A stretch of DNA of 64,000 nucleotides, from positions 372,001 to 436,000 of the forward strand of contig NZ_CP114015.1 of NCBI RefSeq assembly GCF_026898095.1, written 5' to 3'. Shown here piece after piece: positions 22,075-31,028 of the stretch (its first letter is position 1; every line of letters starts with the position of its first letter). The position numbers were made by a program, and so were the translations under genes. The DNA comes from Arthrobacter sp. ATA002 (lineage in GTDB: Bacteria > Actinomycetota > Actinomycetes > Actinomycetales > Micrococcaceae). The notes beneath the pieces were generated by a model, which saw only the letters and a list, made by a program, of their open reading frames with translations, was not told where the DNA came from and searched no databases.

Positions 22075-22542
22075 CTAGCGTTCGACCAGGATGCCGTCGT
22101 CGTCGGCGTAGAGGACCGCACCCGGGCGGAACGTCACGCCCCCGAACTCCACGGGAACGTCCACCTCGCCCACGGAGTCCTTCGCGCTCTTGCGCGGGTT
22201 CGAGCCCAGCGCCTTCACGCCCATCGGCAGCTTTGCGACGGCGGCGCGGTCCCGGATGGGGCCATTAATGACGACGCCGGCCCAGCCGTTCGCCACGGCT
22301 GCCTCGGCGATCATATCCCCCATCAGCGCACTGTTCAGGGAGCCGCCGCCGTCGACCACCAACACCGCGCCGTTGCCGGGGGAATTGAGGACCGACTTCA
22401 CCAGGCCGTTGTCCTCCAGGCAGCGAACGGTGCGCACCGGACCCGTAAAACGGACCTTTCCGCCGAGGTCCTGAAACTGCAGGGACACGGAGGCAAGGGT
22501 CTCGCCGTGTTCGTCATAGAGGTCTGCTGTGCTGATGTCCAT
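22075..22542 (-). CDS. rraA: RraA family protein (HMG aldolase-like)
   Basis: This 155-residue protein matches RraA: STADLYDEHG at the N-terminus, VVDGGGSLNSALMGDMIAE at mid-length, GVVINGPIRD next to it and the C-terminal FRPGAVLYADDDGILV. The glycine-rich loop and the paired Arg-Asp motif are those of class II HMG/CHA aldolases. Although named as a ribonuclease E regulator, many RraA proteins act as 4-hydroxy-4-methyl-2-oxoglutarate aldolases or oxaloacetate decarboxylases. The true start is probably the ATG at 22542 rather than the one six codons upstream. Confidence 0.85.
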   Translation of the reverse strand: MDISTADLYDEHGETLASVSLQFQDLGGKVRFTGPVRTVRCLEDNGLVKSVLNSPGNGAVLVVDGGGSLNSALMGDMIAEAAVANGWAGVVINGPIRDRAAVAKLPMGVKALGSNPRKSAKDSVGEVDVPVEFGGVTFRPGAVLYADDDGILVER

Positions 22543-22601
22543 GGTTCCACTGTGGCACATGGTGCACTCCGGGCCGTGACACCGGTGCTGTTCGGGCCGG
22601 G

Positions 22602-23174
22602 CTAGTGCGGCTGCGGAATGCCGGCGGCGTGGGCCTTCAGGACGTTCACGACCTCCAGCAGTTCAGCCACGGACTCCTTGGTGGAAGAGTCCTCTTCCCG
22701 GGGCCAGCCGCCGGGCAGCCCCTCGTTGTAATACAGGCCGTCGCCCAGCAGGAGGATGGCGCGGGCAATACCGGGGTGGCCCATCTCATCGAGGATTAAA
22801 TCCATCCAACTGCGGTGAATCCGTTCCAGGACCGCCGACGCCTCCGGGTCCGATGCCTGGGCCAGGCGGACGACGCCGATCAGCGCGCGGTCCAGGGGGC
22901 TTCCAACATAGACCGATTCCCGGACCAGGTACCGCGACGGGCCTTCGGGATCGGCGGCCATGGCCCGCATGTCCGCCGCGGCCAGGTCCTCGAGGCGGGC
23001 GATGAGGGCCGCAGCCAGGGCTTCCTTGTTTTTGAAGTGGTAGAGGAGCCCGCCCTTCGAGACGCCGGCCAGTGTCACCACGGCATCCAAGGTGGCGCCG
23101 CGGGGACCTTCATTGATCAGCAGTTCCTCATAGGCGGAGAGGATGCGGTCCCGGGTGGAAGGGTGTTCAGGCAT
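22602..23174 (-). CDS. TetR family repressor of the adjacent MFS efflux pump
   Basis: The 190-residue protein has an N-terminal TetR helix-turn-helix (residues about 8-54, with ATLDAVVTLAGVSKGGLLYHFKNKE around the recognition helix) and a ligand-binding C-terminal domain. It is divergent from the MFS gene across a 120-base gap with a 22-bp palindrome. This is the classic layout of an efflux repressor released by the pump's substrate. SmvR- and QacR-like regulators are the closest functional analogues. Confidence 0.88.
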   Translation of the reverse strand: MPEHPSTRDRILSAYEELLINEGPRGATLDAVVTLAGVSKGGLLYHFKNKEALAAALIARLEDLAAADMRAMAADPEGPSRYLVRESVYVGSPLDRALIGVVRLAQASDPEASAVLERIHRSWMDLILDEMGHPGIARAILLLGDGLYYNEGLPGGWPREEDSSTKESVAELLEVVNVLKAHAAGIPQPH

Positions 23175-23198
23175 ACGTTTACGCTACGCCATCCTGTG

Positions 23199-23220
23199 CT
23201 GTACAGTCTAGACGGTACAG
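23199..23220. promoter_or_regulatory. 22-bp palindromic TetR operator
   Basis: Arms CTGTAC (23199-23204) and GTACAG (23215-23220) flank a GTCTAGAC core, with a single mismatched pair (A versus G). The site lies 25 bases before the TetR start and 75 bases before the MFS start, placed to control both directions. The fold symmetry is directly visible; the assignment to this TetR is inference. Confidence 0.75.
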
Positions 23221-23294
23221 TACGTGGTTCGGATGTGAGGATTCCGTCCTGCCGCTGCTGCCATACCCCTGCGACTACTACGAAGGAGACAGCT

Positions 23295-24820
23295 GTGCCT
23301 GCCGTACAGGAAACGCCCCGGATGCACCGAGCCGGACGGCGCGAATGGCTCGGACTTGCCGTCCTGATGCTGCCGGTGCTCCTGATTTCAGTGGACAACA
23401 CCGTCCTCAGCTTCGCTATTCCATCCCTGTCCCGCGCGCTGGCGCCGTCCGGGACGGAACTGCTCTGGATCGTGGACATCTACGCCCTGGTCCTGGCCGG
23501 TTTGCTGGTCCCCATGGGTGCCCTGGGTGACCGGATTGGGCGGCGCCGCCTGCTGCTGACCGGCAGTGCCGGGTTCGGCCTGGTCTCAGCCGCGGCCGCC
23601 TTCTCGCCCTCCCCGGAGGCGCTGATCGGTGCCCGTGCCCTGCTCGGCTTCTTCGGTGCAATGCTGATGCCGGCCACGCTGTCGCTGATCCGGAATATTT
23701 TCACCGTTCCGTCGCAGCGGAGGATCGCCATTGCCGTGTGGGCCGCCGGCTTCTCCGGCGGTGCCGCACTCGGACCCATTGTCGGCGGATTGCTGCTGGA
23801 GCACTTCTGGTGGGGCTCGGTGTTCCTGCTGTCCGTTCCGGTGCTCATTCCGCTGCTGGTCTTTGGGCCGATGCTGCTGCCCGAATCGCGCGACCCGAAT
23901 CCGGGGCCGGTGGACCTGTGGAGCATCCTGCTGGTCATGGCTGCCATGTTCCCGGTCGTGTACGGAATCAAGGCCATTGCGACGTCGGGAGTCGGCAGCG
24001 AATCCCTGGTGCCCATCGCCGCCGGGCTGGTTTTCGGTGTGCTCTTTGTCCGCCGCCAGCTCCGGCGCCTGCATCCGATGCTGGACGTCCGGCTGTTCCG
24101 CAACCCCACTTTCAGCGGGTCCATCGGTGCGAACCTGCTGAGTGTCTTCTCCCTGGTTGGATTCATCTTCTTCCTGTCCCAGCACCTGCAGCTGGTGCTG
24201 GAGAAGTCACCCGGGAAGCGGGGCTGATCATGCTGCCGGGGCTGCTGCTGACCATCATTGCCGGACTGGCCGTGGTGCGCGTGGTCCGGTATGTGCGCCC
24301 GGGCTACATCATTGCCGGCGGCCTGCTGCTCAATGCCGTGGGTTACACCATCATCCTGGCCACCGGAGCGGACGGTGGCTTTGGTGGATTGCTGGTCGCC
24401 TTCATGGTGCTGGGCCTTGGCGTCGGCGCAGCGGAAACCATCTCCAATGACCTGATCCTGTCCTCCGTACCGCCCACGAAGGCCGGCGCAGCCTCGGCAA
24501 TTTCCGAGACCGCCTACGAAGTGGGGGCCGTCCTGGGTACTGCGGTGCTCGGCAGCATCCTGACGGCCGGTTACCGGAACGGCGTCGTGCTGCCGGCGGG
24601 GCTCGCTCCCGCCGATGCCGAAGCCGCCTCCGAAACCCTCGGCGGCGCCGTCGAGGCAGCCCGGGGGCTGCCGGAGGGTGCCGCCCACGAGCTGCTGGAA
24701 TCGGCCCGGGCGGCTTTCGATTCCGGTGTCGTCACCACCTCGCTGATCGGCGTGGTCCTGATGCTGGTGGCCGCCGCAGGCGCCGTCATTATCCTGCGCC
24801 GGGCGGCTGCGGACCACTAA
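23295..24820 (+). CDS. MFS efflux transporter, DHA2 type (SmvA/QacA-like) (one-base frameshift)
   Basis: This is a 14-helix proton-driven exporter of cationic dyes, biocides or drugs. The N-terminal part has LLISVDNTVLSFAIPSL, LLWIVDIYALVLAGLL and the motif-A GALGDRIGRRR, typical of SmvA/QacA pumps. The frame breaks at CCC 24210-24212 where one C is lost; the restored reading SPREAGLIMLPG joins the C-terminal part. Corrected length is 508 residues. The GTG at 23295 is chosen because GAAGGAGA ends six bases before it; the frame stays open far upstream only by chance. Confidence 0.9.
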
Positions 24821-24877
24821 CCGCGGCCGCAGCGGGTGCGGGCCCGCAGGTACCGCCGGCCAGTACCCGCCAGCGGC

Positions 24878-24917
24878 GCCCGCACGGTTGTGCCCGCACG
24901 GTTGTGCCCGCACGGAA
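24878..24917. repeat. 14-bp tandem repeat, about 2.8 copies
   Basis: GCCCGCACGGTTGT is repeated head to tail between the MFS stop and the universal stress protein stop, the last copy being partial. It lies in a 111-base gap between convergent genes and has no recognised function. Confidence 0.6.
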
Positions 24918-24931
24918 CACCGCTGGTGTGG

Positions 24932-25387
24932 CTAGGCGGATTCTCCGGTTTCCCCGAGGTGAACGATCAGCACGGGGCAGCGCGCGTGCGCGGCGAGCAG
25001 TGAACTGACGGATCCGAGCAGAAGCCCGGCGAAACCGCCCAGGCCACGGTTGCCGACCACCAACATTTCGGCGCCGCGGCTGGCCTCGATGAGCAGCTCC
25101 ACCGGCTGGCCCACCAAGGCAATGCGCGTCAGGTCCGCCGGAAGATCACTGCCGAACGCTTCCTCCAGCACTTCGTCCAGCGTGTGCTCTGCCTCCACGT
25201 GCGGAGACCACACGGCCGAGGGCACGGGGGGCGTCAGCGAGATGGCCTGCTCCCACACCGTGACCACCTGCAGGGAGCAGCCGAGCACCTTGGCAAGGCG
25301 GTGGGCTTTGCGCAGTGCTTCGACGGAGAGCCTGGATCCGTCCACGCCCACGACGATCCGTTTGCTGCCCTTATCACCAGTGTTCAT
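24932..25387 (-). CDS. Universal stress protein (UspA family)
   Basis: The 151-residue protein has one Usp domain. The N-terminal RIVVGVDGS strand-loop opens it, and the C-terminal nucleotide-binding motif VGNRGLGGFAGLLLGSVS (G-2x-G-9x-G-S/T) is intact, so ATP binding is expected. Usp proteins help survival under starvation, oxidative or DNA stress. The ATG at 25387 follows GAAAGG. It lies among other stress-type genes (SDR, catalases, ChaB), although the TAAG palindrome was not found upstream of it. Confidence 0.9.
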   Translation of the reverse strand: MNTGDKGSKRIVVGVDGSRLSVEALRKAHRLAKVLGCSLQVVTVWEQAISLTPPVPSAVWSPHVEAEHTLDEVLEEAFGSDLPADLTRIALVGQPVELLIEASRGAEMLVVGNRGLGGFAGLLLGSVSSLLAAHARCPVLIVHLGETGESA

Positions 25388-25543
25388 CGCGACCCCGTTC
25401 CTTTCGGTGTTTCCGGCCGTGAGCGAATCCTGCCCGCCGTATCCCATCATCCTCCCCCGTGGCAGGGCAGCAGGGGAGGGGGTTGCGGCATCATGCGCCC
25501 GTTTCGCGCCCTTCGCCGGCCGGCTGGGTAGACTCGTCTGACT

Positions 25544-25642
25544 ATGCGAACCATGAACAAGTATCGAACCGTCATCGTCTGGCTTCTGATTATTGCGCTG
25601 GTCGCCAGTGTCAGCGTGGGGTTCCTCAGCATGCTGTTTTAA
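25544..25642 (+). CDS. Tiny single-helix membrane peptide (32 residues)
   Basis: An ATG at 25544 (second ATG at 25553) opens a 32-codon frame ending TAA at 25640-25642. The product is a short basic N-terminus followed by one strongly hydrophobic helix (TVIVWLLIIALVASVSVG) and a hydrophobic tail. This size and shape fits the small membrane proteins usually missed in annotation. There is no strong ribosome site before the first ATG. Its function is unknown, and it may be non-coding. Confidence 0.4.
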   Translation: MRTMNKYRTVIVWLLIIALVASVSVGFLSMLF

Positions 25643-25689
25643 CCCAGCCAGCTGAACTTGAGGCGGACGGGGCGGCGGGTCTAGGGTAG

Positions 25690-25701
25690 TAAGCATACTT
25701 A
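25690..25701. promoter_or_regulatory. TAAG-N4-CTTA palindrome upstream of the stress SDR gene
   Basis: TAAGCATACTTA, extended to GTAAG and CTTAC, lies 80 bases before the SDR start at 25782. It is followed by a TTTTCCGG stretch like that after the ChaB-gene copy (GTTTGCCGG). It is likely the same regulator site or promoter element. Confidence 0.45.
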
Positions 25702-25781
25702 CGCTTTTCCGGTGCGGGAATCCACCCGCCCCGGACCGGGCGTACCGCATGCGCAATGACCTACCGAAAGTGGGAAACTCC

Positions 25782-26690
25782 ATGACAAACGGCAGTACGA
25801 ATGACCAGTACACCTTCCAGAACCCGGTAGACCGCTTCCCCGTGATTACCCCGCCGAAGCAGGACCAGCCCGAGCCGGGCCTGGATGCAGACCTGGAACC
25901 GAAGACGGACCGCGGCGAGGAGTCCTACCGCGGCACCGGTCGGCTGGAGGGCCGTAAGGCACTCATTACCGGTGCCGACTCCGGCATTGGTGCGGCGGTG
26001 GCCATCGCCTACGCCCGGGAGGGCGCCGACGTCGCTCTGGCCTACCTGCCCGAGGAAGAAGAGGATGCGCAGGAAATTGTCCGCCTGATCGAGGCCGCCG
26101 GCCGCAAGGCAGTGGCGCTTCCGGGCGATGTCCGCGACGCCGCGTACTGCGCGCAGCTGGTGTCCGACGCCGTTGGAGCCCTGGGCGGGCTCGACATCCT
26201 GGTGAACAACGCGGGCAAGCAGGTTGCCGTGGAAAACCTGGAGGATCTGTCCGACGAACAGCTGGATGACACCTTCAAGACCAACATCTACGCGTTCTTC
26301 CGCATCACCAAAGCCGCGCTTCCGCACCTGCCCGCCGGCTCGAGCATCATTAACACCACGTCGATCCAGGCCTACAACCCGTCCCCGTTCCTGCTGGATT
26401 ACGCCAGCACCAAGGCGGCGATCAACAACTTCACCAAGGGCCTGGCCCAGCAGCTGGCCCCCAAGGGTATCCGCGTCAACGCCGTGGCTCCGGGTCCGTT
26501 CTGGACGCCGCTGCAGGTTTCCGACGGGCAGCCCAAGGAAGCCCTCCCCGAGTTCGGCAAGGACACCCCGCTGGGCCGCGCCGGCCAGCCCACCGAGCTT
26601 GCCCCCGCGTACGTCTTCCTGGCCTCCCCCGAGTCCAGCTATGTCGTCGGCGAAACCTTGAACGTCAACGGCGGCACGCCCTCGCCGTAA
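25782..26690 (+). CDS. SDR family oxidoreductase, general-stress type (YhdF/YhxC-like)
   Basis: This 302-residue short-chain dehydrogenase has a 45-residue N-terminal extension (FQNPVDRFPVITPPKQDQPEPG region) seen in the general stress protein 39 group. The Rossmann motif ITGADSGIGAAVAIAYA is near residue 65, the NNAG motif follows at mid-length, and the active-site YASTK is near residue 217. The substrate of this group is undefined; it is induced by salt, heat and ethanol stress in Bacillus. The ATG at 25782 is preferred over one 11 codons upstream. Confidence 0.9.
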   Translation: MTNGSTNDQYTFQNPVDRFPVITPPKQDQPEPGLDADLEPKTDRGEESYRGTGRLEGRKALITGADSGIGAAVAIAYAREGADVALAYLPEEEEDAQEIVRLIEAAGRKAVALPGDVRDAAYCAQLVSDAVGALGGLDILVNNAGKQVAVENLEDLSDEQLDDTFKTNIYAFFRITKAALPHLPAGSSIINTTSIQAYNPSPFLLDYASTKAAINNFTKGLAQQLAPKGIRVNAVAPGPFWTPLQVSDGQPKEALPEFGKDTPLGRAGQPTELAPAYVFLASPESSYVVGETLNVNGGTPSP

Positions 26691-26737
26691 CCGGTCACCG
26701 TCCCGTGAACAGCGGGAACCGGCTTCCGGCCCACAGC

Positions 26738-26773
26738 AACCGGCCCGCACCTTCTCGAATGTGCGGGCCGGTT
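26738..26773. terminator. Bidirectional terminator hairpin
   Basis: AACCGGCCCGCAC (26738-26750) and GTGCGGGCCGGTT (26761-26773) form a perfect 13-bp stem with a ten-base loop, followed by TTGTTTGT. It sits between the convergent SDR and membrane-protein genes and can serve both. Confidence 0.82.
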
Positions 26774-26799
26774 GTTTGTGTGTGCAGCAGTCGGTCCGG

Positions 26800-27867
26800 C
26801 TATGCGCGGGCGCCGGTTTCACTGAAGTCCGCCCGGTCAATGCGCCGGTGGTAACGCATCCCGCCGAGGCCGCCGAGCAAGGCGCCGACAAGCGTCGCGG
26901 CCAGTGTGGCGGCGACGGCAATCCAGGTAACCGCCGTGGCCCCGTCGAGATCCCCGGGCAGCGGTGCCACCGTGTTCAGCTGCGTGATGCTGCGGATGTC
27001 GTCACCGAAGATCAGACCCAGCACCACCACGGCCACACCGGCGGCCAGGGCCCAGAGCCAGACCGCCAGTCCCTGCTTGAGCCCGTTGAACCGGGCCATC
27101 CGGCCGGCTACGTAGCCACCGGCGTAGTAGGCAAGCAGGAGAATCACCAGCAGAATGACTGTGCCGATAATGCCCGCGCTCTGGTTCGCCATCGCCTGGT
27201 CCAGGGACTGGCCCAGGTCGCTGTCAGTGGAGAAGCCGACGGCGGCACCAATGGCCGCGGCCAGCGCCGACAGGAGCACCACCATTCCGGTGGCGGTCAG
27301 CCAGCCGAAGAAGGCCGCGCCGACCTTCATGCCGCCGAACCGCTCCTTCTCCATGGCCAGCAGGGCCTCGCGGTTGGCCTTGCCGGGCAGGGCCGTGCCG
27401 TTCCCGGCATCAGCTGCTGTGCCATCATCCGTGCGGCTGCCGGCGCGGGAGGCCCCGGCCTCCGGGTGGTAGCCGCCGTCGTCGTAATCCGTGCCGGGAT
27501 CCTTAGTGGCGCTGAGCGGCAGGGCGCGGGTGCGGCCGCCCTCGTCATGTGGTCCCGCGGGCCCGGCGCCGGCTCGGGCGGAAGTCCGGCCGGGAGCTCC
27601 CGAAGGGGCACCGGCCGCGGTCGCTCCGGCCGGGGGTGCGGTTTCCGGGTTCCCGCCTCCGGCGGGCAGGACCTGCGTGTCGTCCGCTGAAGCGAGCCGG
27701 TCGGACCGGTCCCGCAGGCGTCCGCCGTCCGGGCCCGGGGTATTCCCGGAGCCGCCGTCCGGGCCCGGGGTATTCCCGGAGCCGCCGTCCGGGCCCGGAG
27801 TGCTCCCGGAGCCGCCGGTGGGGCCGCCGGTTCCGGGGCTGCCGTTGTTGCCTGATTCCGTGCTCAT
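26800..27867 (-). CDS. Membrane protein with a long repeat-bearing disordered N-terminus, unknown function
   Basis: The 355-residue protein has two halves. Residues 1 to about 170 are disordered and rich in Gly, Pro, Ser and Ala, with three ten-residue repeats of the GGSGNTPGPD type. Residues about 180-345 hold four hydrophobic segments with a short AYYAGGYVAGRMAR motif, as in small actinobacterial permease-like DUFs. No enzyme motif is seen. The ATG at 27867 follows GGAGAA. A TAAG-N4-CTTA palindrome lies 50 bases upstream, so it may belong to the same stress regulon as the SDR gene. Confidence 0.65.
   Translation of the reverse strand: MSTESGNNGSPGTGGPTGGSGSTPGPDGGSGNTPGPDGGSGNTPGPDGGRLRDRSDRLASADDTQVLPAGGGNPETAPPAGATAAGAPSGAPGRTSARAGAGPAGPHDEGGRTRALPLSATKDPGTDYDDGGYHPEAGASRAGSRTDDGTAADAGNGTALPGKANREALLAMEKERFGGMKVGAAFFGWLTATGMVVLLSALAAAIGAAVGFSTDSDLGQSLDQAMANQSAGIIGTVILLVILLLAYYAGGYVAGRMARFNGLKQGLAVWLWALAAGVAVVVLGLIFGDDIRSITQLNTVAPLPGDLDGATAVTWIAVAATLAATLVGALLGGLGGMRYHRRIDRADFSETGARA
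27721..27810. repeat. Three 30-bp in-frame tandem repeats
   Basis: Three units (27721-27750, 27751-27780, 27781-27810) encode ten-residue Gly/Pro repeats in the membrane protein gene. Units 1 and 2 differ at one base and unit 3 at a few. The copy number is likely variable between strains. Confidence 0.8.
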
Positions 27868-27916
27868 GTGGTTCTCCTGTTGCAATCCGGTTCATCGGGC
27901 TGTAACTGCAACCTTA

Positions 27917-27928
27917 TAAGCAACCTTA
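27917..27928. promoter_or_regulatory. TAAG-N4-CTTA palindrome upstream of the membrane-protein gene
   Basis: TAAGCAACCTTA lies 50 bases before the minus-strand start at 27867 and 113 bases before the divergent DUF456 gene. On the minus strand TAAGGTTGC is repeated with a 12-base period across it. See the related copies at 9757 and 25690. Confidence 0.4.
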
Positions 27929-28040
27929 CTAATTTCTCCACACGTAGCGGGTTTCCTGTGGCCGGCTGCAGCACCGTCCTGGGAAGAACCGACCAAATGG
28001 CCGAAAAACAGTGCCGGCCGGCCAATGGAAGACTGGGGGA

Positions 28041-28540
28041 ATGGATCCCGACATTGTCATCACCGTCATTGCTGCCCTGGCCATCGCCGTGGGCATGACG
28101 GGCATCATCATTCCGGTCCTGCCGGGCAGCATCCTGATCATTGCTGCGCTGCTGGGATGGGCTTTGGCCTGCAGAGCACCGCTGCCTGGTGGGCCTTCGG
28201 CGTCGGTGCCGTCCTGGCCCTGGCGGGTTTGCTCTCCAGTGCGGTGCTGACCGGCCGCCGGCTGAAGCAGCGCAAGGTCCCCAACAGCTCCGTACTCGCC
28301 GGGGTGGTGGTGGGTGTGGTGGGGATGTTCGTTATTCCCGTGGTGGGTCTGATCGTCGGGTTTGCAGTGGGTCTGCTGCTGAGCGAGTTTCTTCGCCGGC
28401 GCAGCCTGCCGGCGGCCTGGGCGGCCAGCTATGCGGCGCTGAAGGCGATGGGCCTGGGCATCCTGCTGGAGCTCGGCTTTGCCTTTGCCGCGGGCACGGT
28501 CTTTGTCGGTGGGATCTGGTGGCACTTCGCCGCCCGGTAG
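28041..28540 (+). CDS. DUF456 domain membrane protein (one-base frameshift)
   Basis: This small membrane protein has a duplicated Gly-rich hydrophobic pattern typical of DUF456: GMTGIIIPVLPGSILIIAALLGW in the first frame and GVVGMFVIPVVGLIVGFAVG in the second. One G is missing in TTTGGCC at 28166-28167; restoring it joins the frames into a 166-residue protein ending at 28540. The ATG at 28041 follows a GGGGGA stretch. DUF456 has no known biochemical function. The gene converges with a peptidase gene with a six-base gap. Confidence 0.82.
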
Positions 28541-28546
28541 TCCCGC

Positions 28547-30061
28547 TCAGCGGGCGCTTACAAACTCCCGCAGCGCCGCCAGCTGTTCCACCCGGCAGCC
28601 CGGGTTGACGTACATCATGTGCCCGGCCTCGTAATAGTGGTGCGAAAACCGTGCCCGCGCCGCATCCTCGAGCCGCATATGTGCCCAGACGTATTCCGCC
28701 GCGAAATGGGGCGTGGCGCCGTCGTAGTAGCCGTAGTCCACGTGCACGCGCAGGAACGGATTGCGGGCCAGGAGCCGCTCCAGCGTGTCCGTGACATCCA
28801 CCGGAACCCCTTCAAAGGTCTTATAGCTCCAGGGCTGTACCCGGCCGGTGAGGATTTCGTAGGGTAGGTCGTTCTCGTAGCCCAGTTCCGCCCGCACGTA
28901 ATGATTAACCGCAGCCGAGTACGGCCCGTTGATGGCGGCCAGGCTGGGGTCATCCCAGTTGATGGAATCCTGCTGGTGCGCCGCCGGGGCAGTGAACCGG
29001 CCGTCAACCCGCCCCACCACCAGGTTTTCATTCCGCAGCAGCTCCGCGGAAAACTGAGCGTAGTCCCAGCGCAGATTGGTGCGCCGGATGAACCCCGGGT
29101 CAAGGGTGGTGATTTCGGCCAGCCGGCCCACGGCGGCGTCGTACTCGTCCGCGCTCAGCCGCGCTCCCCGGGTTAGGGCGTAACCGAACTCCCGCTCGGC
29201 GTACTCCTCCGCTTCCCGCACCACATCCGCCAGTTCACGGTCTCCGTGCCGGCCGTGGAAATGTGCGATGGCCGCATACGTGGGCAGGTGCAGCGCGTAG
29301 GGCGTATCCCGGCCCGGTGCGAAGTTCAGCGTGGCCATGTTCAGCACGGTGGAGATTAGTCCGAGTCCGTTGACCGCCATGCCGTAGGCATCGAAAAGCC
29401 GCCCGGCCACGGCGACGGCGCGCAGTGTTCCGTAGGATTCGCCCACCAGGTACTTCGGGCTCAACCAGCGGTTGTTGCGGGTGGTCCAGAGCCGGATAAC
29501 CTCCGCCACCAGGTCCCGGTCCGCTTCGAAGCCGTGGAATTCGCCGGATTCGGTGCCGTCCACCACGCGGGAGAAACCAGTGTTAACGGGGTCGATCATC
29601 ACCAGGTCCGCATGCTGCAAAAGGGTTCCAGGGTTGTCCGTCAGCCCAAACGGGGGAGGCGTCAGTGTCCCGGCATCTCCGGAATCGACCATGCGCGGTC
29701 CCAGCAGGCCCATGTGCAGCCAGACCGAAGAGGATCCCGGCCCGCCATTGAAGGCAAAGACCACGGGCCTGCGGTTGGCGGGCGTTGCTGCGCCGCGTGT
29801 GGTGCCGGCGGCATCTGCCGCCGCGGGGGTGGAATCCTCGTCCTCCGCGGTATAGGCCACGAGGAAAATCTCCGCCTTGGGCCGGAAGCCGTCCGCCTTG
29901 CCGTCCTTGGTTTCTTCACTCCTCAGCACCATGCGTCCGGCTGTGGTGGTGTAGCCAAGCCCGGACGGCAGAGTGTGGCGGCGGACTGCGAAGTCGTCGG
30001 TTACTTCTTCCAGGGGCGCGGGCTGGGTTCCGGGATCCCGGGGCTGGTCGTCATGGGGCAT
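28547..30061 (-). CDS. S10 family serine carboxypeptidase-like protein
   Basis: The 504-residue alpha/beta hydrolase has the S10 signatures FNGGPGSSS (residues 104-112, oxyanion region) and GESYG (207-211), with the nucleophile at Ser209. The late DYGYYDGAT and HHYYEAGHMMY segments supply the expected Asp and His. S10 enzymes remove C-terminal residues at acidic pH. No signal peptide or membrane helix is visible, so it looks cytoplasmic, unlike most eukaryotic members. The start ATG at 30061 faces the divergent TetR gene. Confidence 0.87.
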   Translation of the reverse strand: MPHDDQPRDPGTQPAPLEEVTDDFAVRRHTLPSGLGYTTTAGRMVLRSEETKDGKADGFRPKAEIFLVAYTAEDEDSTPAAADAAGTTRGAATPANRRPVVFAFNGGPGSSSVWLHMGLLGPRMVDSGDAGTLTPPPFGLTDNPGTLLQHADLVMIDPVNTGFSRVVDGTESGEFHGFEADRDLVAEVIRLWTTRNNRWLSPKYLVGESYGTLRAVAVAGRLFDAYGMAVNGLGLISTVLNMATLNFAPGRDTPYALHLPTYAAIAHFHGRHGDRELADVVREAEEYAEREFGYALTRGARLSADEYDAAVGRLAEITTLDPGFIRRTNLRWDYAQFSAELLRNENLVVGRVDGRFTAPAAHQQDSINWDDPSLAAINGPYSAAVNHYVRAELGYENDLPYEILTGRVQPWSYKTFEGVPVDVTDTLERLLARNPFLRVHVDYGYYDGATPHFAAEYVWAHMRLEDAARARFSHHYYEAGHMMYVNPGCRVEQLAALREFVSAR

Positions 30062-30200
30062 TGGAGCAGTCTAACCAGTTCCGAAGCTGCTGCCGCGGCT
30101 GTGACTGCCGGTGGGGTCTCAGGGGCATGGGAAAACTTGCATCCAACCGGTCGGAGCACTATTTCCTCGTTGCATGGAACCCGTGGCATAGCATTGGCGC

Positions 30201-30831
30201 ATGTCAATGAGAGGGCCGTACGCCAAAGGTCTGGCCAAGCGGGACGAGATTTTGGAGACCGCGCTGGAACTGTTTGCCGAGCGCGGGTATGACAGGACCT
30301 CCATGCGGGAAATTGCAAAGCAAGCAGGGCTCAGTCAGGCCGGGCTGCTCCACTACTTCAGCACCAAGGGGGAACTGTTCCTGGAGGTGCTGCGGCGGCG
30401 TGATGACAGGATCACCGATCCCGGTGACGAGGAGCACCGGCATTCCGTGGACCGGTTGATCCGTGCGGTGGACCGCAATTCCACCGAGCCGGGGTTGGTG
30501 CGGCTCTTCGTGGCCATGTCCGCGGAAAGCGCCGAAGAGCACAGCGACGCCCACAGCTTCTTCGCGGACCGCTATCGATGGCTGCGTGACCAGATCGCTG
30601 ATGACATCCGGGCGCACCAAGGCGCCGGAGACATCACCCCGGCCATCGCTGCGGACAATCTTGCCTCTTTGCTCGTTGCTGCGGCCGACGGTCTCCAGGT
30701 GCAGTGGCTCCTTGACCGTGAGGGGTGTGGACATGGCCAGCCTGCTGCGCATGCTGTGGCAGGCACTGCAGGGCGCCTCCAGCCGTGAGCCAAACAGCAC
30801 CTCGAGCGGCACCGGAGGCGCGGCCACGTAG
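30201..30831 (+). CDS. TetR family regulator of the rhamnoside locus (one-base frameshift)
   Basis: This is a DNA-binding repressor with an N-terminal TetR HTH (residues about 12-58, SMREIAKQAGLSQAGLLHYFSTKGE) and an all-helical sensor domain. Near 30722 the run GGGG has one base too many. Removing it restores the frame and a C-terminus reading VDMASLLRMLWQALQG, giving 209 residues instead of a nonsense end at 30788. The gene precedes the rhamnoside importer in the same direction and is the most likely local regulator. The effector is unknown. Confidence 0.82.
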
Positions 30832-30914
30832 CGCTGCCGGGCTTCTGCCCGACTCTTCCATCGGGAGTCGTGTGGTACTGCCACTGCTTTCTTGCGTCGC
30901 GCCAAACAAAATCG

Positions 30915-30944
30915 TTGACAGGGTTTCACTTGTGCAGCTAGCGT
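30915..30944 (+). promoter_or_regulatory. Predicted promoter of the rhamnoside importer operon
   Basis: A perfect TTGACA at 30915-30920 and TAGCGT at 30939-30944 are 18 bases apart. This places the transcription start near 30950, upstream of a palindrome and a strong ribosome site. Confidence 0.6.
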
Positions 30945-30961
30945 ATGCCGAAAGCCGTTCA

Positions 30962-30975
30962 ATGAATCGTTTCAT
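30962..30975. promoter_or_regulatory. Palindromic operator in the rhamnoside operon leader
   Basis: ATGAATCGTTTCAT is a 14-bp near-palindrome of the LacI-family type (TGAA-N4-TTCA with a central CG). It lies just downstream of the predicted start site, where a bound repressor would block elongation. No LacI gene is in the window; the adjacent regulator is TetR type. Confidence 0.6.
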
Positions 30976-31028
30976 ATTTACTGGGCGGGCCTGCGGCGCA
31001 TATGTGCGGTCACTACAAGGAGGTAATG

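Noticed and set aside
24878..24917. Short tandem repeats considered as a CRISPR-like array
   Set aside because: Units are contiguous 14-mers with no spacers and fewer than three full copies.
27721..27810. 30-bp repeats considered as a CRISPR array
   Set aside because: Repeats are contiguous, in frame, and encode Gly/Pro repeats inside a gene.
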